Shown piece by piece: positions 35,121 through 43,320 of a DNA stretch of 64,000 bases (positions are counted from its first letter, which is position 1; every line of letters begins with the position of its first letter). Location: assembly GCF_002918555.1 (NCBI RefSeq), contig NZ_PQMB01000001.1, positions 186,087 to 250,086 of the forward strand. The letters are read 5' to 3'. The notes under the pieces are model-generated. The model searched no databases and had not been told where the DNA came from. It saw only the letters and a program-made list of their open reading frames with translations. The translations under genes were made by a program, and so were the position numbers. The stretch comes from Citrobacter amalonaticus (lineage in GTDB: Bacteria; Pseudomonadota; Gammaproteobacteria; Enterobacterales; Enterobacteriaceae).

Positions 35121-35157
35121 AGGGCTGCCGTAAGTCGGCCCTCAAAGACGAGGAATA
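35121..35157 (+). repeat. Hairpin plus Shine-Dalgarno module, copy 1
   Basis: AGGGCTGCCGTAAGTCGGCC continuing CTCAAA, a three-base variable step, then GAGGAA. The first part folds as a stem of AGGGCTG/CGGCCCT type with a small loop; GAGGAA is the ribosome site of the tip gene, six bases before its ATG. An almost identical copy lies at 36410-36446 after the tip gene. Confidence 0.85.
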
Positions 35158-35161
35158 TATT

Positions 35162-36385
35162 ATGACATTGCAATTAACCGGGAATTATTCCCTGGGTAGC
35201 CCGTTGCTTTCCCTCTCTGGAGGCGTCAGTACCCGATTTAGCTGGAGCCCATTTGGTGAAACGGCTCAACGGGACGGCGACGCAACAGCATTACCCGGGT
35301 TCAACGGGGTGCGTGCTGACCCACTCACCGGGGTTTCCCATCTGGGGAACGGCTACCGGGCTTATAGCCCTGCCCTGCATCGCTTCACCTGTCCGGACAG
35401 TGAGAGTCCATTTGGGGTTGGCGGTATCAACCCGTATGCCTATTGCGAGGGGGACCCGATTAATAATACTGACCCGAGCGGACATGGCCTGATCACGCTG
35501 ATGCTGCGTATCATTACCCGCGTGGCGGTACGTCTTTCCTGGATGCTGGAAACAACAGCCGGAACGGTGGTGAGTACGTCTCTGAAGATAGAAACCGGAC
35601 TGGCCTTAGCCAGCCTGGCGACAACGGGTATTGCTGCCGGCGTGGCGAAAGCACAAGGTCACACGAAAGTGGCTCAGTCTCTGGGATGGTCGGTACTGGG
35701 ACAAGTTGGTGGTTTCGTTGTCGGAGCAACACTGGGGCATTTGTTTCAAAAGACATCCGGACTCATCAAAAAGGTTGTCAGACCCGCCTCCACAATTAGT
35801 GATCCAGAAAACTTCAGACTCCGTCAGAAACTTTTTTGCTTCGAAAATATTCCGGGACTCGATCCTGATATCGAACTTACACGGTTTACTAAATTGGCGA
35901 ATGATTTTAATGGAGAGGGTTCGTCCTTACTCGATCTTCATGGGACTTTAACTGCTGATGGAAAGTCTGCTCAACTTTTTGAACATCCAGTTTTTAAGGA
36001 AAAAAAAGGGGCTACTGGTATTGATGATATTTTGGATATACTGGAAACACTGGCTATAGATCTTGCTGAGAATAGAGGACAACTCGATATTGTCACATGT
36101 GAAGCTGGAGGATTTACCCAGGATATCCCGACGCTGGGGGATGAACTAAGTGCAGGATTTGACAGGACAGTCATTACCTATGGAACTCGCGGAAAAAATG
36201 CATCTGTGGGTGTTATAGAACGTGCCGTATTGACATTTCTTCACAAAGGTTTAAACAAAAATATTTTTCGGGTGCGAATGTTGAACAATGAGCTTCCACA
36301 GAATAAAGTCAATGCGTTAAAAAATAAACACCATCCGGATCGGTCAAGGGACAGATTATCACGAATGATTTATAATCGGGTTTAG
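35162..36385 (+). CDS. Rhs core and variable C-terminal domain (tip/effector) as a separate gene
   Basis: The 407-residue product begins with the Rhs core normally found at the end of the shell protein: FSWSPFGETA, LPGFNGVRADPLTG, LGNGYRAYSPALHRFTCPDS, GGINPYAYCEGDPINNTDPS-G-H (residues about 26-108). A Gly/Ala-rich hydrophobic stretch follows (about 140-195), then a variable domain with SSLLDLHGTL (His260-Gly261) and QLDIVTCEAGGF (Cys313), the order and setting of the His-Gly and Cys motifs of clan CD (caspase-like) peptidases. The tip is in the same frame as the shell, separated by TAA and 18 sense codons. It has its own GAGGAA site. No immunity gene is evident next to it. Confidence 0.82.
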   Translation: MTLQLTGNYSLGSPLLSLSGGVSTRFSWSPFGETAQRDGDATALPGFNGVRADPLTGVSHLGNGYRAYSPALHRFTCPDSESPFGVGGINPYAYCEGDPINNTDPSGHGLITLMLRIITRVAVRLSWMLETTAGTVVSTSLKIETGLALASLATTGIAAGVAKAQGHTKVAQSLGWSVLGQVGGFVVGATLGHLFQKTSGLIKKVVRPASTISDPENFRLRQKLFCFENIPGLDPDIELTRFTKLANDFNGEGSSLLDLHGTLTADGKSAQLFEHPVFKEKKGATGIDDILDILETLAIDLAENRGQLDIVTCEAGGFTQDIPTLGDELSAGFDRTVITYGTRGKNASVGVIERAVLTFLHKGLNKNIFRVRMLNNELPQNKVNALKNKHHPDRSRDRLSRMIYNRV

Positions 36386-36409
36386 TGTCATCGGTAATAT
36401 AACATGCTG

Positions 36410-36446
36410 AGGGCTGCCGTAAGTCGGCCCTCAAATATGAGGAACA
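36410..36446 (+). repeat. Hairpin plus Shine-Dalgarno module, copy 2
   Basis: The same 26-base hairpin block as copy 1 (AGGGCTGCCGTAAGTCGGCC then CTCAAA), a three-base step and GAGGAA, 25 bases after the tip stop codon. No start codon or Rhs core follows it here, so it looks like the landing edge of a lost or not yet acquired second tip cassette, or the far end of a duplicated unit. Confidence 0.8.
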
Positions 36447-36540
36447 TAGCACCTGCCAGAGGGGGAAACCGGTAAGAAATAAATGGGTAAGATATATGGA
36501 TGATCATCTCCATCGATAAATAAATTTATAACGTATATAT

Positions 36541-37383
36541 TTACATTACGCAATTCGTGATGAGGCCACAAATTAATTGACTGATGTTTTTTCCTGCGGT
36601 CCTTTTTCTTAACAGATACATAGTCATTTTATGTGTCATAAAATAGCTTATTTTAATATTATCATTTATTTTCAGGACATCCAGAAAAGAACGGGTTGCG
36701 ATCAAGGCACCATGCCCTTGATTTACCTCATCAATAATATTTATTATATTTTTATAATCTATTTTCACATGTTCTTTTTCTGGAAATTGACAATTCAGTT
36801 TCTCATTAATATATTTATTATACTGGAAATTATGATAAATCACGGTAATGCTTTCGAAACTGTTGGAATCATCAGGCTTTGATACTAAAAAAATATCAAA
36901 ATCATAATCCTGACTGTATGCGTTATCTATTTCAAGATCGGTAATGGAGAATAATATATCATAAAAATTTTTAAATGATGTAAAATTCTCAATATTATCA
37001 AGATCAATAAAGCCAACACTCACATCAATATCATTATTTATAAAAATATTTTTAATACTATTAACCATAGAGACTGGAATGTCTGCCGAAAATGCTACCC
37101 TGTGTATTTTCCTGTCTATTTCCTCCCTGGCATTTCTTTCTATTTCCAGCAGTTCTTCATACAGAGGAGCGATTCTGTTATAGAGTTTTGTACCTTCTTC
37201 ACTGGGTATCATTCCCGCTTTACTTCGAATAAAAAGCTCGAAACCAAGATAAAACTCTAAATCTGCAATGGCTCTGCTCATCGGTGTTCTGGATATATTT
37301 TCCTTTTGCGAGGCACGTGAAACGCTACCTTCAGCCATTACAGCCATAAAATATTTCAACTTAGTTGAGATAAAAACATTCAT
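36541..37383 (-). CDS. LysR-type regulator of the accessory block
   Basis: A 280-residue LysR-family protein: the N-terminal winged helix-turn-helix is TKLKYFMAVMAEGSVSRASQ then KENISRTPMSRAIADLEFYLGFELFIRS (about residues 5-52). The effector domain is divergent and very AT-rich in codon use (many Ile, Asn, Asp, Lys). I start at MNVFISTKLKYF, with GGAGAGGGA upstream; a GTG four codons earlier is possible. It converges on the Rhs tip gene. Its targets are unknown; the AT-rich composition groups it with the Rhs genes rather than with the pectin genes upstream. Confidence 0.85.
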   Translation of the reverse strand: MNVFISTKLKYFMAVMAEGSVSRASQKENISRTPMSRAIADLEFYLGFELFIRSKAGMIPSEEGTKLYNRIAPLYEELLEIERNAREEIDRKIHRVAFSADIPVSMVNSIKNIFINNDIDVSVGFIDLDNIENFTSFKNFYDILFSITDLEIDNAYSQDYDFDIFLVSKPDDSNSFESITVIYHNFQYNKYINEKLNCQFPEKEHVKIDYKNIINIIDEVNQGHGALIATRSFLDVLKINDNIKISYFMTHKMTMYLLRKRTAGKNISQLICGLITNCVM

Positions 37384-37705
37384 TTCCCTCTCCACATTGA
37401 ATTTAACCGTATTTATCTATCCTGGCAAAAATAGTAAAACGATAAAACAATAAATATGTGTTTTTTTGTAACAGCTAAAACTTAGTGGAAATGAAAAATA
37501 TAATAAAGCTCGAATGATCACATATCAAAAAATAATAATAAAAAGCATTACAAACAGGAGGCGCTGCGTTTTTTGCCCGATGCAGCAGCCGCCTGTTGGC
37601 GGACGTTTTCAAAGGGAGTTTTCCAGTCGGACTGAAGATGTCAGTCGGAGGCGGGTTGAATCTGCCCTGAGAGAACCTGATGCAGGTTCTCTCAGGGTAT
37701 AGCCA
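37384..37705. other. Gap between LysR gene and rhiN-type gene
   Basis: The left half is AT-rich and should hold the LysR promoter. The base composition changes near 37555, marking the end of the AT-rich block. The right half holds a strong hairpin. No gene is seen. Confidence 0.5.
37665..37697. other. Perfect hairpin downstream of rhiN-type gene
   Basis: CCCTGAGAGAACCTG and CAGGTTCTCTCAGGG form a long perfect stem with a three-base loop, nine bases beyond the stop of the hydrolase gene. No T tract follows on the minus strand; it may still end or stabilise the rhiTN transcript. Confidence 0.7.
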
Positions 37706-38845
37706 TCAAAAATACTTACGCAGATACTCGGTCAGGCAAAGCATCGCCATCGCCTGGCCGTACGGCATTGAGGTCAATGGGATATTGCGGTAGAAATCGA
37801 GATCGTGCCCCATCCCCGTACCAAATGAGGTTTGCAGCAGTTCACCTTCCGGCGAAATGTGTTTAACAATACCTCTGATGGCCTTTTCTGCGACCTCCGC
37901 GTATTGCGGGTCCACATAGCGTTTGCGCACAGCTTTCAGGATACCGTAAGCAAAACCCGCCGTTGCCGAGGCCTCCAGATACGACTGAGGATCGTCGAGC
38001 AGCGTATGCCATAATCCGCTTTCATCCTGACCGTTTGCCAGCGCGGCGATTTGCGCATTGAGCACCTGGAGCAGATAACGGCGCACCGCGCTCTTTTCTG
38101 GTAAATCAATCAGTTCCAGAAAATCCGGGATCACAATGGTGAGCCAGCTGTTGCCGCGCGCCCAGCGCGCGTTGGCAAAGTTATGGTGTCCATCGTAGCT
38201 CCAGCCGTGGAACCACAAACCGCTCTCTTTATCCATCAGATTCTGCACGTGCAGCAAAAACTGATAAGTCGCCTCTTCCACATAATCCGGGCGGTTGAGC
38301 AACTTGCCAATTTTCGCCAGCGGCAGCACCGTCATCATCAGCGTGTCATCCCACATTTGCTGATGATTCTCTTCCGCCAGCGTGATGTGCTGCATTCCGC
38401 CATGATCGGTACGCGGCATCTCATTCATCGCCCACTCGGCCCATGTGTCGAGCCACGGCAGATATGCCGGATTACGCGTCTCTTCATAACGGTACGCCAG
38501 GGTCAGAAACGGCGCCATGGTGTTGACGTTTTTGGTGGTCGCGCCTTCCGCAAAACGATCCGTAAACCAGTTGTCGATGATATCGCGCATCGTCTCATCA
38601 CCGGTCTGCTGGTAGTACTGATACATCCCATACAGCCCCACACCGTGCGTCCACTCCCAACCGGCCCACCCTTTGGTATCAATCACGCGGCCATCATCCA
38701 GCCGTAGCAGAAATTGACCACTCTCATCCCTGATGTTCACCAGATTGTTCGTCACCGTCTGAATCAATTCTTTCAGCGCTTCCCGGGAGATAAAACGCTC
38801 CGGCTGACGTAATAATGGGCTATGTTTGACGGGCCAAACTTTCAT
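37706..38845 (-). CDS. Unsaturated rhamnogalacturonyl hydrolase, GH105 (RhiN type)
   Basis: The 379-residue protein matches the GH105 (YteR/YesR/RhiN) family, which removes the unsaturated galacturonyl end from rhamnogalacturonan fragments made by pectate or rhamnogalacturonan lyases. Family segments visible are the WEWTHGVGLYGMYQYYQQTG start of the alpha/alpha barrel, HQQMWDDTLMMTVLPLAK with the catalytic Asp region, and FANARWARGNSWL. There is no signal peptide, so it acts in the cytoplasm on imported disaccharide. Its ATG lies four bases after the transporter stop, and AGAG in that gap is the ribosome site, so the two are co-translated. Confidence 0.9.
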   Translation of the reverse strand: MKVWPVKHSPLLRQPERFISREALKELIQTVTNNLVNIRDESGQFLLRLDDGRVIDTKGWAGWEWTHGVGLYGMYQYYQQTGDETMRDIIDNWFTDRFAEGATTKNVNTMAPFLTLAYRYEETRNPAYLPWLDTWAEWAMNEMPRTDHGGMQHITLAEENHQQMWDDTLMMTVLPLAKIGKLLNRPDYVEEATYQFLLHVQNLMDKESGLWFHGWSYDGHHNFANARWARGNSWLTIVIPDFLELIDLPEKSAVRRYLLQVLNAQIAALANGQDESGLWHTLLDDPQSYLEASATAGFAYGILKAVRKRYVDPQYAEVAEKAIRGIVKHISPEGELLQTSFGTGMGHDLDFYRNIPLTSMPYGQAMAMLCLTEYLRKYF

Positions 38846-38849
38846 CTCT

Positions 38850-40433
38850 TTAACCTCTGTTGTATGTCGAATTCAATGTTGCGCCCTGCTTCAGCGAAGG
38901 TGCAGCAGGTTTATTACGGTTCAGGTAACCAATATTGTTGTTACCCCACAGCGATTCATAAGGCATCCCGGAGAGCATCTCGACGGTGGCACGCGCCTGG
39001 GGCGTAATATTTTCCGGCATGACGTGGCCTGATTCGCGCATTTTTGCCGTCTCTTCGCGCAGGGTGCTGTGAGTGTGTAAATTCAGTTTGAAGCGCAATG
39101 AAACCAGGAAGCCACAGGCCAGAACCAGCAGCGTACCGCAGCTTAAAATCAGCAGAATGGTATGGCTGACCGATTCAGGTTGCGTACTCTGTCCCGACAC
39201 GAAGCCCGACATCTGCATCACAATCCCGACCAGCATCACCGCGCCAGCCTGAGACGCTTTACGCGTCAGGGTCATGATCCCCGCAAAAATCCCTTCACGG
39301 CGTTGACCGGTGATCACTTCATCCACATCGGCGATATAGGTATAGGTGTTCCATGGAACATAGTTGATCCCGCCGCGTCCCAGTCCTGCAACGGCAGACA
39401 CCAACAGCAACAGGGAATAGATATCACTCAGCCCCGCATAATAAAGAACGGCATAAGAGAGCGAGCTCAGACCAAACAGCACCACCACCATTCGGTAAGA
39501 CGGCGCAGGCCCAAAACGAATACAGAGTGGGATCATGGCGATAACCGCGATGAACTGGAAGATAGCCATCGTTCCGAGCAAATTTGACGCCATAGAGGCT
39601 TCCTGCATCAGGACAAAAACGACGTAATAGGTGAAGACCGCGTTGAATACGTCCTGGGCAATATATCCCCCCAGATACATCCCCAGATGCTGGCGGAAGA
39701 TTTTGATGCGTAACGTTGAGCTAAGCTCCACGAACAGACGGTTCATACTCTGTTTAAACGTCAGGTTCTTCTTCTCTTCTTCGGCACGCAGCGCCGCTTC
39801 CGTCCACTCTTCACGCGGGCGTTCCCAGGTGAAGAACCACACAAACGTCAGCATCAGCGCACACAGCACCGAAAACACGATACTGGCGTAGAAGAATGAG
39901 ATCGGGTTGTCTTTACCAAACGCGGTCAGCAGGATCCCCGGCAGGAATGAGGCCAGAATGGCGGACATCTGCGCCATGCCGATGCGGGCGCCGGAGAATT
40001 TGGTCTTCTGTTTGAAATCATCGGTCATTTCCGGCACCAGCGTCTCATAAGGCACCAGGATCATGGTATAGACGATATCAAACACCAGATAGGTCAGCAG
40101 GTAGTACCAGAAGCTCATATCGCCAACCCACATCAGCGAGTAGCTAAAGACGCACGGAATACCCAGCAGAATAAAGAACTTGCGACGACCAAAGCGTTTG
40201 CCCAGCCATGTCGAACCAAAGTTGTCGGTCAGAAAGCCCATTAGCGGACTGACAACCGCATCCAATACCCTGGCCGCCGCGAAGATAAATGTCGCCTCGA
40301 TAGGCGTCAGCCCGCAGAAGGTTGTATAAAAATAGAGTAGCCATGCCGCCGTCAGGGCCGTCGTTCCGGCCCCTAAAAAGTCGCCTGAGCCATAGGCGAA
40401 ATAATTCACTAACCCAATTTTCCGTGATTTCAT
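38850..40433 (-). CDS. GPH-family sugar transporter, rhamnogalacturonide (RhiT) type
   Basis: The 527-residue protein has about twelve hydrophobic helices and the glycoside-pentoside-hexuronide family features: an N-terminal YFAYGSGDFLGAG, PLMGFLTDNFGSTWLGKRFG with GRRKFFIL, and VPYETLVPEMTDDFKQKTK. With the GH105 gene directly downstream this resembles rhiT-rhiN of Dickeya, where RhiT imports rhamnogalacturonides. I start at MKSRKIGLVNYF; a start 12 codons upstream is open but unconserved. The long hydrophilic C-terminal tail (about 60 residues) is notable. Confidence 0.88.
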   Translation of the reverse strand: MKSRKIGLVNYFAYGSGDFLGAGTTALTAAWLLYFYTTFCGLTPIEATFIFAAARVLDAVVSPLMGFLTDNFGSTWLGKRFGRRKFFILLGIPCVFSYSLMWVGDMSFWYYLLTYLVFDIVYTMILVPYETLVPEMTDDFKQKTKFSGARIGMAQMSAILASFLPGILLTAFGKDNPISFFYASIVFSVLCALMLTFVWFFTWERPREEWTEAALRAEEEKKNLTFKQSMNRLFVELSSTLRIKIFRQHLGMYLGGYIAQDVFNAVFTYYVVFVLMQEASMASNLLGTMAIFQFIAVIAMIPLCIRFGPAPSYRMVVVLFGLSSLSYAVLYYAGLSDIYSLLLLVSAVAGLGRGGINYVPWNTYTYIADVDEVITGQRREGIFAGIMTLTRKASQAGAVMLVGIVMQMSGFVSGQSTQPESVSHTILLILSCGTLLVLACGFLVSLRFKLNLHTHSTLREETAKMRESGHVMPENITPQARATVEMLSGMPYESLWGNNNIGYLNRNKPAAPSLKQGATLNSTYNRG

Positions 40434-40602
40434 TGCTCTTAACCCTGCAAATTGTTGGGCCCCTGACATCCTGGTTTCGCCAAAGGGAGTTTTTACACGG
40501 CTACAGTAAAAGCATCAGGAAAGTGAAACCTTTTCTTTTTTGCCACCTGCGAACGTGAAATGGCAAAAATGCAAAGAGTCCGGCAACACGTGTCACTGAT
40601 TT

Positions 40603-40620
40603 ATAAAACAGTGTTTCTAT
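40603..40620. promoter_or_regulatory. Possible KdgR-type operator of rhiTN
   Basis: ATAAAACAGTGTTTCTAT is an imperfect palindrome of AAAC-N3-GTTT form, similar to KdgR boxes that control pectin-catabolic genes, including rhi genes in Dickeya. It lies about 170 bp upstream of the transporter start. The assignment rests on similarity by eye only. Confidence 0.4.
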
Positions 40621-40677
40621 TCAATCAAAAGCACAGGTCAAAAATGCGAATCCGCCAGCAATTTCCTCTGTGTTCTC

Positions 40678-40803
40678 CATAATTCAGGTTGCGGGACACG
40701 CTTGTCAGGAACGAATTTGAACAGCCAAAGGCTGCCTTTGGTGAGGGATAAGGATGAGGCGGGTCACAGAACCAACGTCCCCACCGCCTGAAGTATGACG
40801 AGG
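40678..40803. repeat. MITE-like palindromic repeat, copy 3 of 3
   Basis: It begins CATAATTCAGGTTGCGGG and ends CCTGAAGTATGACGAG, an inverted pair like copies 1 and 2. Inside, ACGAATTTGAACAGCC is nearly identical to copy 2. It lies 46 bp beyond the flhE stop codon. Confidence 0.75.
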
Positions 40804-40849
40804 ATGCTGGCTGTACGAATGGTGGAGAGTTAGCGAGAGTCAGAGATAG

Positions 40850-41242
40850 TTAGCGATAGTTCACAATCACCTGATTACTCAGGACTTTCAGTGCCGGGAT
40901 CAGGCGACCACCGCCGGGAACTTCCCAGATAAAGTGCATGGGTTCTACCGCAGGAACATGACTGAAAGCGAGGGTGGTGCCACTCTGCCCGTCCAGCTCC
41001 ACGCAGCGAGACTGCGAGCATAAACGCACCCGTAACCCCGCCGGTGTCGGGCCAATTAGCTCATAGCGCCAGGCCACCAGCGTCATCAAGCCGGAAACCG
41101 GCTGGCCGGGTGAGAGTGGCGATGAAGACATTGATTCACCGCGATAATTGAGGGTAACGCCCGTACTGCTGGCCTGCCACGCGCCATCTTCCGCGGCGTG
41201 TGCTGCAAGCGGCAACAGTAACAGCCAAACAAACTTACGCAT
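40850..41242 (-). CDS. flhE: Flagellar protein FlhE
   Basis: FlhE is a periplasmic protein that regulates proton leak through the flagellar export gate. The 130 residues have a signal peptide (KFVWLLLLPLAAHAAEDGAW) and end LKVLSNQVIVNYR, as in E. coli. The start overlaps the flhA stop by one base (TAATG), indicating coupling in flhBAE. Confidence 0.95.
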   Translation of the reverse strand: MRKFVWLLLLPLAAHAAEDGAWQASSTGVTLNYRGESMSSSPLSPGQPVSGLMTLVAWRYELIGPTPAGLRVRLCSQSRCVELDGQSGTTLAFSHVPAVEPMHFIWEVPGGGRLIPALKVLSNQVIVNYR

Positions 41243-43320
41243 TATTTACCTCCAATGGTCGCCGTCATACGAATGTTACGGTTATCGGAAAGCTCCATAT
41301 TCGACAGCACCGCCAGCTGCGGCAGGCTCCGGCGGAGAAAGCGCGACAGCAGTGGACGCAGCGCATGGTTAACCAGCAGCACCGGCGGCGCCCCCAGCAT
41401 CTCCTGGCGTGACAACGCTTCCTGCGTCTGCGCCAGCAGGCGATCGGCCAGACCAGGCTCCAGGCCGCCACCGCCCTGCAACGCCTGGAGCAGCAAACGT
41501 TCCAGCGACGCGTCGAGGCCAATGACGTTCACTTCTTCATTGCCGGGGAACCATTGCTGAGTGATGGCTCGCCCCAACGCAACGCGCACCACGGCAGTCA
41601 GTTCATGCGGATCGCTTTGCAACGGCGCATGTTCCGCCAGCGTTTCCAGAATCGTACGCATATCGCGGATTGGCACTTTTTCACCCAGCAGGTTCTGCAA
41701 TACCTTATGCAGGGTGGTGAGCGTAACGACGCCCGGCACCAGATCTTCCGTCAGTTTCGGCATCTCCTGCGCCACCCGGTCCAGCAGTTGCTGCGCCTCC
41801 TGACGGCCAAACAGCTCTGCGGAGAACTGACCGATGAGATGGTTAAGATGCGTTGCCACCACCGTACTGGCCTCCACCACGGTAAAGCCCTGAATCTGCG
41901 CCTGCTCTTTCAGGGCGCTCTCGATCCAGATCGCCTCAAGGCCAAAAGCCGGATCGACGGTTTGCTCGCCGGGCAACGTCCCCGCCGCCGTGCCCGGATT
42001 GATTGCCAGCCAGCGCCCTGGATACGCATCGCCACTGCCGATCTCCACCCCTTTCATCAGGATGCGGTAGCGGGCAGGCTGTAGATCCATATTGTCGCGA
42101 ATGTGGACGACGGGGGGCAGGAAGCCCATATCCTGGGCGAATTTCTTGCGGATACTACGAATGCGGCCCAGCAGCTCGCCATCCTGCTGAAAATCCACCA
42201 TGGGGATCAGACGATAGCCAACCTCCATCCCCAGCGAATCCTCCAGCTGAACGTCATTCCACGTTGCTTCCACCACCGAATTATTTTCCGGCATTTTCAC
42301 CGGTGCTGGCTCAGCAGACGCTTTTTGCTCACGCCCGCGCACCCACCAGGCCAGGCCTAATAACGCAGCGGTAAACAGCAGGAAGACCAGGTTGGGCATC
42401 CCCGGAACAAGCCCCAGCAGACCCAGGACTGCCGCACTAAGCAACATCACTCTGGGGTTACTGAACAGCTGCCCGACCATCTGCTCGCCCACATCCTGGT
42501 CAGTACTGACGCGGGTTACGATAACGCCCGCGGCGGTGGAGATAACCAGCGCCGGGATCTGCGCCACCAGGCCATCACCGATGGTCAGCAGGGTATAACT
42601 TTCCGCAGCATGTCCCATGCTCATACCGTGTTGCAGCACGCCCACTAACAGGCCGCCCACCACGTTAATCACCATGATTAAGATCCCGGCGATGGCGTCA
42701 CCACGCACGAACTTACTCGCACCGTCCATAGAGCCGTAGAAATCGGCTTCCTGAGTGACCTCCGAGCGGCGTTTTTTCGCTTCGTCTTCACCAATCAGAC
42801 CGGCATTCAGGTCGGCGTCGATCGCCATCTGTTTACCCGGCATCCCGTCGAGGACGAAACGTGCGCCCACTTCCGCGATACGTCCGGCACCTTTGGTGAT
42901 CACCATAAAGTTAATGATCACCAGAATCACAAACACCACGATCCCGATAGCAAAATTACCGCCGACGAGAAAGTGACCAAACGCTTCGACGACCTTACCC
43001 GCCGCCGCCGCGCCGGTATGCCCTTCCATCAGAATGATGCGGGTAGACGCCACGTTCAGCGCCAGGCGTAATAAGGTGGTAAAGAGCAAAATGGTCGGGA
43101 AGGCGGCAAACTCCAGCGTCCGTTGGGTGAACATCGCCACCAGCAGGACCATGATCGACAGGGCGATATTGAAGGTAAACAGCAAATCGAGGATGAACGC
43201 GGGCAGCGGCAGCACCATCATCGACAAAATAAGCAGGATGAGGATCGGCCCGGCAAGAATTTGCCATTGCGTGGATTTCATGTTGCCGGGCAGGCGCAGC
43301 ATCGCGACCAGATTAGCCAT
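41242..43320 (-). CDS. flhA: Flagellar export gate protein FlhA
   Basis: FlhA is the nonameric ring of the flagellar type III export apparatus. The 692 residues give eight N-terminal helices, the FHIPEP-family loop (GRIAEVGARFVLDGMPGKQMAIDADL) between helices 4 and 5, and a large cytoplasmic domain that binds chaperone-substrate complexes. It overlaps flhB by eight bases. Confidence 0.98.
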   Translation of the reverse strand: MANLVAMLRLPGNMKSTQWQILAGPILILLILSMMVLPLPAFILDLLFTFNIALSIMVLLVAMFTQRTLEFAAFPTILLFTTLLRLALNVASTRIILMEGHTGAAAAGKVVEAFGHFLVGGNFAIGIVVFVILVIINFMVITKGAGRIAEVGARFVLDGMPGKQMAIDADLNAGLIGEDEAKKRRSEVTQEADFYGSMDGASKFVRGDAIAGILIMVINVVGGLLVGVLQHGMSMGHAAESYTLLTIGDGLVAQIPALVISTAAGVIVTRVSTDQDVGEQMVGQLFSNPRVMLLSAAVLGLLGLVPGMPNLVFLLFTAALLGLAWWVRGREQKASAEPAPVKMPENNSVVEATWNDVQLEDSLGMEVGYRLIPMVDFQQDGELLGRIRSIRKKFAQDMGFLPPVVHIRDNMDLQPARYRILMKGVEIGSGDAYPGRWLAINPGTAAGTLPGEQTVDPAFGLEAIWIESALKEQAQIQGFTVVEASTVVATHLNHLIGQFSAELFGRQEAQQLLDRVAQEMPKLTEDLVPGVVTLTTLHKVLQNLLGEKVPIRDMRTILETLAEHAPLQSDPHELTAVVRVALGRAITQQWFPGNEEVNVIGLDASLERLLLQALQGGGGLEPGLADRLLAQTQEALSRQEMLGAPPVLLVNHALRPLLSRFLRRSLPQLAVLSNMELSDNRNIRMTATIGGK

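Larger units (their letters stand above)
40434..40849. other. Gap between rhiT-type gene and flhE
   Basis: The right-hand part of this 416-bp gap is filled by copy 3 of the MITE-like repeat (40678-40803). The left part is the likely rhiTN promoter region with an imperfect palindrome at 40603. No gene is seen. Confidence 0.55.

Noticed and set aside
31184-36385. Rhs genes as part of a type VI secretion island
   Set aside because: No PAAR, VgrG, Hcp or Tss gene occurs in the surrounding 60 kb.
37706-40433. Calling the transporter YicJ or MelB
   Set aside because: It belongs to the same GPH family, but the coupled GH105 gene points to rhamnogalacturonide rather than to xyloside or melibiose.
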